A stretch of 6,017 nt of DNA from Pseudomonadota bacterium (GTDB taxonomy: Bacteria > Pseudomonadota > Alphaproteobacteria > Rhizobiales > Xanthobacteraceae). The DNA lies in the NCBI GenBank assembly GCA_021823875.1, contig JAKAMD010000225.1:1-6017 (forward strand), in the 5' to 3' direction. The position numbers and the translations under genes were made by a program. A model generated the notes under the pieces. It was not told the origin of the DNA. It saw only the letters and a program-made list of their open reading frames with translations, and made no database searches. Each line of letters opens with the position of its first letter. Position 1 is the stretch's first letter. Positions 1 through 5,025 of the stretch are shown here, one piece after another.

Positions 1-415
1 TGAGTTTGAGCTCGGCGGCCGCGCGCACGATCACGCCGCCGCCCCAGCAGAAGCCGAGCACCGAAACGCCGTGTTCGTTTTGAACCTTCGCGACCGCGGC
101 GGCTATATCGAGCGTGACCTTTTCGAGATCGAGACCATAGGCCATGTCGCGGCCGCGATTAGGGTCGCTGAACGGCACCACGGTGCCGGGCGCTACGCGG
201 TCATACACGCAGGGAAAGATGGTATCGTAGCCGTCGCGCGCATAGGCGCGCACCACGCCTTTGAGCTGATCGGTCAAGCCGAAGATTTCCTGCAGAATGA
301 CGAGGCCGCCCTTGCGTCCGCTTTTGGGAGTGGCCCGGAACGCCTCGAAGGTGAAACCGTCCGCCGCGGTCAGTTTGATGGTCTCTTCGACGATATCGCC
401 GTTCCCTGCTGACAT
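1..415 (-). CDS. Dienelactone hydrolase family protein (partial, C-terminus beyond window)
   Basis: An alpha/beta-hydrolase of the dienelactone hydrolase family; such enzymes open lactone or ester bonds in the cytoplasm, classically in chlorocatechol breakdown, though most genomic members have unknown substrates. The ATG at 413-415 opens a frame that stays open to the left edge (138 codons). The family's Cys nucleophile elbow is visible as GFCWGG at residues 121-126 (Cys123). The conserved glutamate segment QEIFGL is at 42-47, and GYDTIFPCVYDR at 62-73 is also typical. Full members have roughly 220-240 residues, so the part with the catalytic Asp and His is missing here only because the window ends. 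A purine-rich GAGAAG lies a few bases upstream of the ATG. The gene appears to have its own leader (416-575) and follows a decayed antiporter gene on the same strand. The family call is firm; the substrate is unknown. Confidence 0.9.
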   Translation of the reverse strand, partial: MSAGNGDIVEETIKLTAADGFTFEAFRATPKSGRKGGLVILQEIFGLTDQLKGVVRAYARDGYDTIFPCVYDRVAPGTVVPFSDPNRGRDMAYGLDLEKVTLDIAAAVAKVQNEHGVSVLGFCWGGGVIVRAAAELKL

Positions 416-574
416 CTTCTTCTCGCTTGTCTGTGTTGTCGGATGGTCGGGGTGGACGGCGGCGTCGCGCTGCTGCTCAGACGTCCGACCCTATTTGGAG
501 CGCGACCTTAGAGAGCTTTTGACCATGCACCCAATTGATATTCAATATGAGCTTCATTCGTGACGTGAATGTTA

Positions 575-920
575 CCCGGCGCCACCGCTTCGATCGCGGC
601 CTTCTGATCGGCGGCGGGTGGAAACAGCGTGTGCTGGATGTTGGGGAAGAGAGCCCCCAGCACCGAGGGTCCCAGCAGCAAGCTGGCGATCAGCTGCCTA
701 TCACTGCCGGCTGCTTGATGCGCAGCATGGCCTCGCCCAGCAGGCGGCCGACCAGCATCAGCAGCATGAGTTCGGTGAAGAACAGCGGTTCGGAAGGAGG
801 ATGGCGGGTGCCAGCCGCCGCCAGGGCAGGGCCGGCCACGGCGATGACGAAGAGTGTGAGGACGAACGGCAATCTGCCTGCGGTCCTGGCGGTTCTCCGT
901 TTTTCTCGGGCGCTTAGCAA
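575..920 (-). pseudogene. Remnant of a monovalent cation:proton antiporter (CPA2/Kef-type), frameshifted and truncated
   Basis: The frame read from the TTG at 918-920 gives a hydrophobic leader (PFVLTLFVIAVAGPALAAAG), then FFTELMLLMLVGRLLGEAM and RIKQPAVIG, the start of a Na+/H+ exchanger (CPA2) domain. It stops at a TGA at 690-692. Shifting frame at about 694-698 restores the expected continuation: QLIASLLLGPSVLGALFP, then NIQHTLFPPAADQKAAIEAVA. One base is missing where GGC-CAG-CTG would be expected. The family resemblance ends near 580, and the shifted frame then reads unrelated residues to a TAA at 508-510. Intact antiporters have about 400 residues or more and some 12 membrane spans, so only about 110 N-terminal residues remain. 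It lies 34 bp after the mntR stop on the same strand, suggesting former co-transcription. The start codon is uncertain because no strong ribosome site is present. The identification rests on remembered family motifs. Confidence 0.75.
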
Positions 921-954
921 GAACCCCGCCCTTACCGGATCTTGCTCCGTACGG

Positions 955-1422
955 TCAGCTTGGCACTCGCGATTCCAGGAATTGAGCGAAGGCTCTCAAC
1001 GTCGCGTCGGAAACGTGATGCTCGATGCCTTCCGCATCGGCTTCCGCAGCTTCGGCGGGCACGCCCAGGGCAAGCAATATATCCACGACGAGCCGGTGAC
1101 GCATCCGCACGCGCGCGGCGAGCTTTTGTCCTTCCTGGGTCAAGAATACGCCGCGATAGGGACGGCCGGTCGCCAGTCCCGCTCGTTTCAGCCGCGCGAT
1201 CGTCTTGATGGCGGTGGCATGCGACACGCCGAGGCGGCGGGCGACATCGGTCGGACGCGCTTCGCCGTTGCTGGTCAACAAGTCATCGATGAGCTCGACA
1301 TAGTCCTCGAGCAGGGCTCCTGACTGCGCCGAGCGCGTCTTGCCGAAGCGGCGCGCCTGGGTCAGTTCGGCAGGAAGCTCGCCCGCGAGCTCCGCCGCCT
1401 TCTTCTTCGCCTTCGGCTGCAT
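955..1422 (-). CDS. mntR: Manganese-responsive transcriptional repressor MntR (DtxR family)
   Basis: A DtxR-family metalloregulator that binds DNA when loaded with Mn2+ and represses manganese uptake genes. The product has 155 residues, the same as E. coli MntR as I recall it. A winged helix-turn-helix spans about 37-95 (ARPTDVARRLGVSHATAIKTIARLKRAG, then the wing RPYRGVFLT). A dimerisation and metal-binding domain follows. The ligands known from B. subtilis MntR (D8, E11, H77, E99, E102, H103) align with D40, E43, H109, E131, E134 and H135, the last three within DAEGIEHHVS. I chose the ATG at 1420-1422 because GGGAGG sits 4 bases upstream. The frame is open further, to a TTG at 1498-1500, but that start would lie inside an operator. 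The gene is divergent from mntH and shares its control region. The N-terminal tail (1-35) is Lys/Ala-rich, as in proteobacterial MntR. Confidence 0.93.
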   Translation of the reverse strand: MQPKAKKKAAELAGELPAELTQARRFGKTRSAQSGALLEDYVELIDDLLTSNGEARPTDVARRLGVSHATAIKTIARLKRAGLATGRPYRGVFLTQEGQKLAARVRMRHRLVVDILLALGVPAEAAEADAEGIEHHVSDATLRAFAQFLESRVPS

Positions 1423-1492
1423 GGCGCCTCCCGCCATCCCAGAATTCCAAATCTGTTTATCGCACCGGCCGTCATCAGACTCAATATCAAAG

Positions 1493-1508
1493 TGTAGCAA
1501 TAGCTACA
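1493..1508. promoter_or_regulatory. Probable MntR operator 1 (TGTAGC-N4-GCTACA)
   Basis: A perfect 6+6 inverted repeat, TGTAGC-AATA-GCTACA. Its inner core TAGC-N4-GCTA has the same arms and spacing as the E. coli MntR box as I remember it (CATAGC-N4-GCTATG). It lies 70 bp upstream of the mntR ATG and overlaps the best, though weak, mntR promoter on the minus strand (TTGTAG at 1504-1509, 17-base spacer, TATTGA at 1481-1486). It could therefore mediate mntR autoregulation, or help MntR bind across the mntH promoter. Assignment to MntR is inferred from position and core. Confidence 0.8.
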
Positions 1509-1517
1509 ATATGTGCG

Positions 1518-1545
1518 TTGACTTTCGCAATTGGTCTCCTAATAT
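1518..1545 (+). promoter_or_regulatory. Likely mntH promoter (sigma-70 type)
   Basis: TTGACT at 1518-1523 resembles a -35 box (5 of 6 bases). TAATAT at 1540-1545 is a fair -10 (4 of 6), with a 16-base spacer. Transcription would then begin near 1552, inside operator 2, and operator 1 would lie about 45-60 bases upstream of the start. This arrangement fits steric repression by metal-loaded MntR. The elements are seen directly; the start site is predicted. Confidence 0.55.
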
Positions 1546-1549
1546 CAAA

Positions 1550-1565
1550 TGTAGCTTTAGCTACA
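1550..1565. promoter_or_regulatory. Probable MntR operator 2 (TGTAGC-N4-GCTACA)
   Basis: A second perfect inverted repeat with the same arms as operator 1 and the spacer TTTA; the two centres are 57 bp apart. Both copies are preceded by the same AATATCAAA (1483-1491 and 1541-1549), so the repeated unit is longer than the palindrome. This copy would cover the predicted mntH transcription start, which is where a blocking repressor would sit. Confidence 0.82.
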
Positions 1566-1613
1566 CTTCTGCAGTGGGCCTGGTGAAACCACGCATGCAT
1601 GGAATGCCGGCGC

Positions 1614-1627
1614 GGAGAAGGACGTTG
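1614..1627 (+). promoter_or_regulatory. Ribosome binding site favouring a TTG start for mntH
   Basis: GGAGAAGG at 1614-1621 is the only strong Shine-Dalgarno sequence near the start of mntH. The GGAG part ends 7 bases before the in-frame TTG at 1625-1627. The in-frame ATGs at 1595 and 1604 have no comparable purine-rich sequence at the right distance. This is sequence evidence only, so an ATG start remains possible. Confidence 0.55.
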
Positions 1628-2902
1628 AGCGAGCGGACGGTAGCCGCCGCGCGCGCGAAGCTGGCCGGCGAGCCTGGCGGCTGGTCGCGTTATCTCGCCT
1701 TTGCCGGCCCGGCGATCATCGCCTCGATCGCCTACATGGATCCGGGCAACTACGCCACCAACATCCAGGCCGGCGCCAAATACGGCTATAGCCTGCTGTG
1801 GGTGGTAGTAGTGGCCAATGTAATCGCCATGTTGTTCCAGGCGCTGTCGGCCAAGCTCGGCATCGTCACCGGGCGCAATCTAGCCGAGATCTGCCGCGAG
1901 AAGTTTCCCAAGCCGGTGGTCTGGGCCATGTGGGTGGTGAGCGAGATCGCCGCTATGGCCACCGATCTCGCCGAATTCCTTGGCGGCGCGATCGGCTTGG
2001 CGCTGCTCTTCAACATACCGCTGATAGCCGGCATGGGCATCACCGCGATCGTCACCTACGGGATCCTGATGTTCGAGACCCGCGGCTTCCGCCCGGTCGA
2101 GTTGATCATCACCAGCTTCGTGGTGCTGATAGCGCTTTGCTACCTGGTCGAGATATTCATCGCGCCGGTCAATTGGGGTGCGGCCGCGCTCGGCACGGTA
2201 ACGCCACAAATCCCGGACGCCGACGCGCTCTTGCTCGCGGTCGGCATCATCGGCGCCACCGTCATGCCGCACGCGGTCTATCTGCATTCCGGCCTCACGC
2301 AAGGGCGCATCCCGGCGCACGACGAGCGCGAAAAGCGCATGGTAGTGCGCATCTCCAACTGGGAAGTGTTGATCGCGCTCGCCGCCGCTGGCCTGGTCAA
2401 CATGGCCATGGTGATGATGGCGTCGAGCGCCTTCCATGCCGGCCACAGCGATGTGGCCGAGATCGAAACCGCCTACCACACGCTGGCGCCGCTCTTAGGC
2501 ATCAGCGCAGCCGGCGTGTTCCTGATGTCGCTGATCGCCTCGGGCATTTCGTCGTCGGTGGTGGGCACCATGGCCGGGCAGTTGATCATGCAAGGCTTCG
2601 TCGGCTTCCGCATACCGATCTGGCTGCGGCGGCTGATCACCATGGTGCCGGCGTTCGTGGTGGTCGGCTATGGCGCCAACGCGACCATGGCTCTGGTCGT
2701 GAGCCAGGTGGTGCTGTCGATCGCGCTACCGCTGCCGATGATCGCGCTTTTGATCTTCACCAGCCGGCGCGACGTCATGGGCAACTTCGTCAACAGCCGG
2801 CTGACCAATTTCTTCGCCGTGATCTGCACCGTGGTCGTGCTGGCGCTCAACACCGTGCTGATCTTGGAGACGTTCGGCGTATCGGTGCCGGGACTGAATT
2901 AG
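1625..2902 (+). CDS. mntH: Nramp-family divalent metal (Mn2+/Fe2+):proton symporter MntH
   Basis: An inner-membrane importer that uses the proton gradient to bring in Mn2+ and, less well, Fe2+. With the TTG start the product has 425 residues, normal for MntH, with about 11 hydrophobic spans. The metal-site motif of span 1 is DPGN at 39-42 (Asp39, Asn42) within YMDPGNYATNIQAG. The span 6 motif is MPH at 214-216, with Ala211 and Met214 matching the metal-contacting Ala and Met of Nramp structures. AMATDLAEFLGGAIG and SSSVVGTMAGQLIMQGF also match bacterial MntH closely. The frame is open back to 1340, but that part lies opposite mntR and is not coding. ATG starts at 1595 or 1604 would add 10 or 7 residues; TTG at 1625 has the best ribosome site. 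The gene is preceded by two MntR-type operators and ends 21 bp before a convergent gene. Confidence 0.95.
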   Translation: MSERTVAAARAKLAGEPGGWSRYLAFAGPAIIASIAYMDPGNYATNIQAGAKYGYSLLWVVVVANVIAMLFQALSAKLGIVTGRNLAEICREKFPKPVVWAMWVVSEIAAMATDLAEFLGGAIGLALLFNIPLIAGMGITAIVTYGILMFETRGFRPVELIITSFVVLIALCYLVEIFIAPVNWGAAALGTVTPQIPDADALLLAVGIIGATVMPHAVYLHSGLTQGRIPAHDEREKRMVVRISNWEVLIALAAAGLVNMAMVMMASSAFHAGHSDVAEIETAYHTLAPLLGISAAGVFLMSLIASGISSSVVGTMAGQLIMQGFVGFRIPIWLRRLITMVPAFVVVGYGANATMALVVSQVVLSIALPLPMIALLIFTSRRDVMGNFVNSRLTNFFAVICTVVVLALNTVLILETFGVSVPGLN

Positions 2903-2923
2903 GGGGCCATGGCGGCGCGGCCG

Positions 2924-3391
2924 TCAGGGCGTTGCCAGCCACACACGGCATACTTTTCCTTGCGCCGGAATGACGATCGCCTTCGGCAATTCCGCTCCAG
3001 CGCCGCACCTTCCGAGCGACTGCGCCTTTTCCAGGTCGATAGACACGGTTCGTCCGACGGTCACTTTCACACGGTCGGGTTGACCTGGGTTGAAGGGCGA
3101 TAGGCTATCGATGAGTGTCGCGCTCCCATCTTCGGACCATTTGGAATCTTTGTCGCCGCGCGATGAATCGATCGTGCATGTATAGCCGGGGCTGCCTTGT
3201 TGGCCGCACCAATCAGCATCGACCTCGACCCTCGTCACGACGCCATCAGCAAGCGTGACGCTCGCTGTGCCAGAGGCGCACCGGGCTTTCACTTCAAACT
3301 CGCAAGAGTGAATCTCCGGGCCGGCCGCGTGAGCGAACTCGGTCAAAGCCGTCAAGAGCAAGAAACCAGCCAGAACATTGATATGCTTCAT
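2924..3391 (-). CDS. Secreted six-cysteine protein of unknown function
   Basis: A protein of 155 residues that I do not recognise. It begins with a convincing signal peptide: Lys2, a hydrophobic core at about 6-17 (VLAGFLLLTALT) and a cleavage site AHA-AG at about 20-24. It therefore probably acts in the periplasm or outside the cell. The mature part holds six cysteines (30, 38, 62, 72, 129, 148), an even number that would suit three disulfides. It alternates short polar and beta-like stretches (ASVTLADGVVTRVEVDADWC, DRVKVTVGRTVSIDLEKA), suggesting a small beta-rich domain. The ATG at 3389-3391 directly precedes the signal peptide, but only a weak AGG precedes it as a ribosome site. The gene converges on mntH with a 21-bp gap and no visible terminator between them. 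No lipobox is present. Coding status is likely from the signal peptide and cysteine pattern. Confidence 0.75.
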   Translation of the reverse strand: MKHINVLAGFLLLTALTEFAHAAGPEIHSCEFEVKARCASGTASVTLADGVVTRVEVDADWCGQQGSPGYTCTIDSSRGDKDSKWSEDGSATLIDSLSPFNPGQPDRVKVTVGRTVSIDLEKAQSLGRCGAGAELPKAIVIPAQGKVCRVWLATP

Positions 3392-3526
3392 GAGAGCCTA
3401 GCGCATGCGGAGACGTTGCAGAGACAATCCCAATCGCTTGCTTCTTAGGCAGCCTCTAATGTCGGCAGTGCCCGCGTTTTTGATAGCACAATAAGCCGAT
3501 GGCGAATAGACACCTGAGCGGCGATC

Positions 3527-3538
3527 GAACATATGTTC
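3527..3538. repeat. Perfect 12-bp palindrome GAACATATGTTC
   Basis: The sequence is identical on both strands. With the preceding C it matches the Gram-positive-type LexA box (CGAAC-N4-GTTC). Alphaproteobacterial LexA usually binds a direct repeat, GTTC-N7-GTTC, so a LexA role is not expected in this organism. It lies 136 bp upstream of the secreted-protein gene. It could be an operator for an unknown regulator or a chance palindrome. Confidence 0.4.
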
Positions 3539-3817
3539 ATGGGAGCAGCTTTAAAGACAATTCAATCGCGACGCGGCGACGTCGAAATTCCGAAGCGGTG
3601 CTCATAAACGTTCGTCGAATGTAATGATTGCGTGATGCGTTCGCAGGCATTCCGTGAATGATAGGCAAAGGCAAAAGTTGAGCCGGAGGCGTCATGCCCG
3701 GGCGATCAACATGAGGCTCGCGCGGCAATCAAACTTGCTGATGGCGAAGGTTGTCGATCGACAGGTTCATGGCGGACGTGCCACCGCCCTATTTATGCAA
3801 AGTTTATTGCGGCCCCG

Positions 3818-3845
3818 TTGTTCGGCATTTCGCAGGGGGTAAAAT
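3818..3845 (+). promoter_or_regulatory. Possible promoter of the small membrane-protein gene
   Basis: TTGTTC at 3818-3823 and TAAAAT at 3840-3845 are separated by 16 bases. The -10 is good (5 of 6) and the -35 poor (3 of 6). It would give a leader of about 70 bases before the ATG at 3921. This is weak evidence, chosen because the gene needs a promoter and nothing better is visible. Confidence 0.3.
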
Positions 3846-3920
3846 CATCGTTGGGGGCTTTTGCAGGCCGCGGCGCATGGACGCGTGGTCGGCTGCGGCG
3901 GGAAATGGAGACTTAATTAA

Positions 3921-4025
3921 ATGGAAGACGACGCAAAACGCGTAGCAAAGTTGAAGCTGTTAGGGATCGTCATCGGAATAATAATTGTGATACCCATCGT
4001 GGCGTGGAAGTTGGGGCTCTTCTGA
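3921..4025 (+). CDS. Small single-span membrane protein (34 residues), unknown function
   Basis: A short frame with a charged head (MEDDAKRVAKLK), one strongly hydrophobic span at about 13-29 (LLGIVIGIIIVIPIVAW) and a short tail KLGLF. The layout suggests an inner-membrane microprotein with the N-terminus inside, since the Lys and Arg residues are on that side. GGAG lies 10 bases before the ATG, a slightly long spacing. A strong intrinsic terminator begins 23 bases after the stop, which supports a real, independently ended transcript. The span uses ATA and ATT codons, rare in the neighbouring GC-rich genes. I do not recognise a family. Proteins of this size usually modulate a membrane partner, but no partner is indicated here. 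Confidence 0.6.
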   Translation: MEDDAKRVAKLKLLGIVIGIIIVIPIVAWKLGLF

Positions 4026-4048
4026 GCCGGCGACAAACGAACTCCGCG

Positions 4049-4076
4049 AGACCGCCGCGAGGCGGTCTTTTCTTTT
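4049..4076 (+). terminator. Intrinsic (rho-independent) terminator
   Basis: An 8-bp perfect stem, AGACCGCC paired with GGCGGTCT, closes on the tetraloop GCGA (a stable GNRA loop). The U-rich run TTTTCTTTT follows at 4068-4076. It ends the transcript of the small membrane-protein gene. It is the only clear intrinsic terminator in the window. Confidence 0.88.
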
Positions 4077-4211
4077 GCTCCGTTGAATGACCCTGGGAAT
4101 GGCCCTCAGCGGGCATCGTCAAACGTGCCCTGGATATCTGTTGCTAAGGGGATTACCAAATTGGCGCGCCCGTCTTCGGTTCGTCTTACGATGACGAGTT
4201 GCGGCCGCGAT

Positions 4212-4961
4212 CTAGCTTTCCACCCTGGTCCAGCCTGACGGCAGCAACCGCTCCTGCGGCAGGAAGCGTCCCTTGTAGTCCATCTTGCGCGAGCCGGGCA
4301 CCCAATAGCCGAGATAGACGTATGCCAGGCCCATCGCCTTGGCGCGCTCGATATGGTCGAGGATCATCAGCGTGCCGAGCGAGCGGTCGCCGGCATCCGG
4401 ATCGAAGAACGAATAGACCATCGACAGCCCGTCCGAGAGTACGTCGGTCAGCGCTACAGCGAGCAGCCCGCCGATGCCGCGGCCATTGAATCCGGAGTCC
4501 GGCCCGCGCCGGCGATATTCTACCAGGCGCGTATCGACGTGGCTGTCCTCGATCATCATGGCATAGTCGAGCACGGTCATGTCGGCCATGCCGCCTTCGC
4601 GGTGGCGGGCATCGAGATAAGCGCGGAACACCGAATATTGTTCGGAGGTGGGGTGCGGCGAACGGACCTCGCCGACCACGTCGGCATTGCGCTCGGCTAC
4701 CCGGCGCATGCTGCGCGTCGGCTTGAAGTCGTTAGCCACCACCCGCACCGAGACGCAGGCCCGGCAACCGTCGCAGGCCGGCCGGTAGGCGATCGACTGA
4801 CTGCGCCGGAACCCGCCATGGGTGAGCAGGTCGTTGAGCTCGCCCGCTCGCTCGCCGACCAGGTGCGTGAACACCTTACGCTCCTCGTGGCCCTGCAAAT
4901 AGGGGCATGCCGAAGGCGCGGTCAGGTAAAATTGCGGTGTATCGCGCGAGTGCTGGGTCAC
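4212..4961 (-). CDS. bpt: Aspartate/glutamate leucyltransferase (Bpt; bacterial arginyltransferase-like)
   Basis: A cytoplasmic aminoacyl-tRNA-protein transferase that moves leucine from Leu-tRNA to proteins starting with Asp or Glu, marking them for ClpS/ClpAP degradation (N-degron pathway). The product has 249 residues, the usual size. The N-terminal ATE domain shows CPYL at 19-22 and the cysteine cluster RPACDGCRAC at 60-69 (Cys63, 66, 69). The C-terminal GNAT-like domain carries YSVFRAYLDARH, MVYSFFDPD and YLGYWVPGSRKMDYKGRFLP (about 216-235). The start is a GTG at 4959-4961: an in-frame TAA lies directly before it, and the conserved N-terminus (TQHSRDTPQFYLTAPS) begins right there. No strong ribosome site is visible, so translation may be modest or coupled to the gene upstream. 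It follows the RDD gene by 64 bp on the same strand. The specificity (Leu onto Asp/Glu) is inferred from family membership. Confidence 0.94.
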   Translation of the reverse strand: MTQHSRDTPQFYLTAPSACPYLQGHEERKVFTHLVGERAGELNDLLTHGGFRRSQSIAYRPACDGCRACVSVRVVANDFKPTRSMRRVAERNADVVGEVRSPHPTSEQYSVFRAYLDARHREGGMADMTVLDYAMMIEDSHVDTRLVEYRRRGPDSGFNGRGIGGLLAVALTDVLSDGLSMVYSFFDPDAGDRSLGTLMILDHIERAKAMGLAYVYLGYWVPGSRKMDYKGRFLPQERLLPSGWTRVES

Positions 4962-5025
4962 TTAGTCCAAACCGTCCGATCGCCGCCCCGGATTCATCAT
5001 AGCATTGCCCGGCGTGTCAGCGCCG

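Larger units (their letters stand above)
3392..3920. other. Gene-poor stretch of about 530 bp
   Basis: No recognisable protein is encoded on either strand here; the short frames are Arg-rich or interrupted, as expected of chance. Visible details are a perfect 12-bp palindrome at 3527-3538, a GGAGG (3685-3689) placed before a six-codon frame at 3694-3714, and a possible promoter for the small gene at 3921. The left end must hold the promoter of the secreted-protein gene, but I cannot point to a convincing one. The stretch appears less GC-rich than the flanking genes. Confidence 0.6.

Noticed and set aside
71..412. 113-residue plus-strand frame
   Set aside because: It lies exactly opposite the dienelactone hydrolase, whose Cys-nucleophile motif and other family motifs are clear.
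535..1323. 262-residue plus-strand frame
   Set aside because: It runs opposite mntR and the antiporter remnant. Its sequence is low in recognisable features, as expected of the opposite strand of GC-rich genes.
1423..1500. Upstream extension of mntR to ATG 1437 or TTG 1500
   Set aside because: The TTG lies within operator 1. The ATG at 1435-1437 lacks a good ribosome site, while ATG 1420-1422 has GGGAGG at proper spacing and gives the E. coli MntR length.
1340..1624. N-terminal extension of the mntH frame back to 1340
   Set aside because: It is antisense to the well-supported mntR start region and crosses both operators and the predicted promoter. The extra residues show no family resemblance.
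1798..2973. 391-residue plus-strand frame within mntH
   Set aside because: It is a shifted frame of mntH, dominated by Arg, His and Gly, with no membrane spans or known domain.
3537..3728. 63-residue minus-strand frame
   Set aside because: There is no ribosome site, signal or domain, and the composition is typical of random frames.
3751..3945. 64-residue plus-strand frame overlapping the small membrane-protein gene
   Set aside because: There is no strong ribosome site before its TTG or internal ATG and no recognisable domain. It overlaps the better-supported frame at 3921. It is not fully excluded.
4181..4197. TCGTC-N7-GACGA inverted repeat as a bpt terminator
   Set aside because: The stem has only 5 bp with a 7-base loop, and no T-run follows it in the bpt direction.
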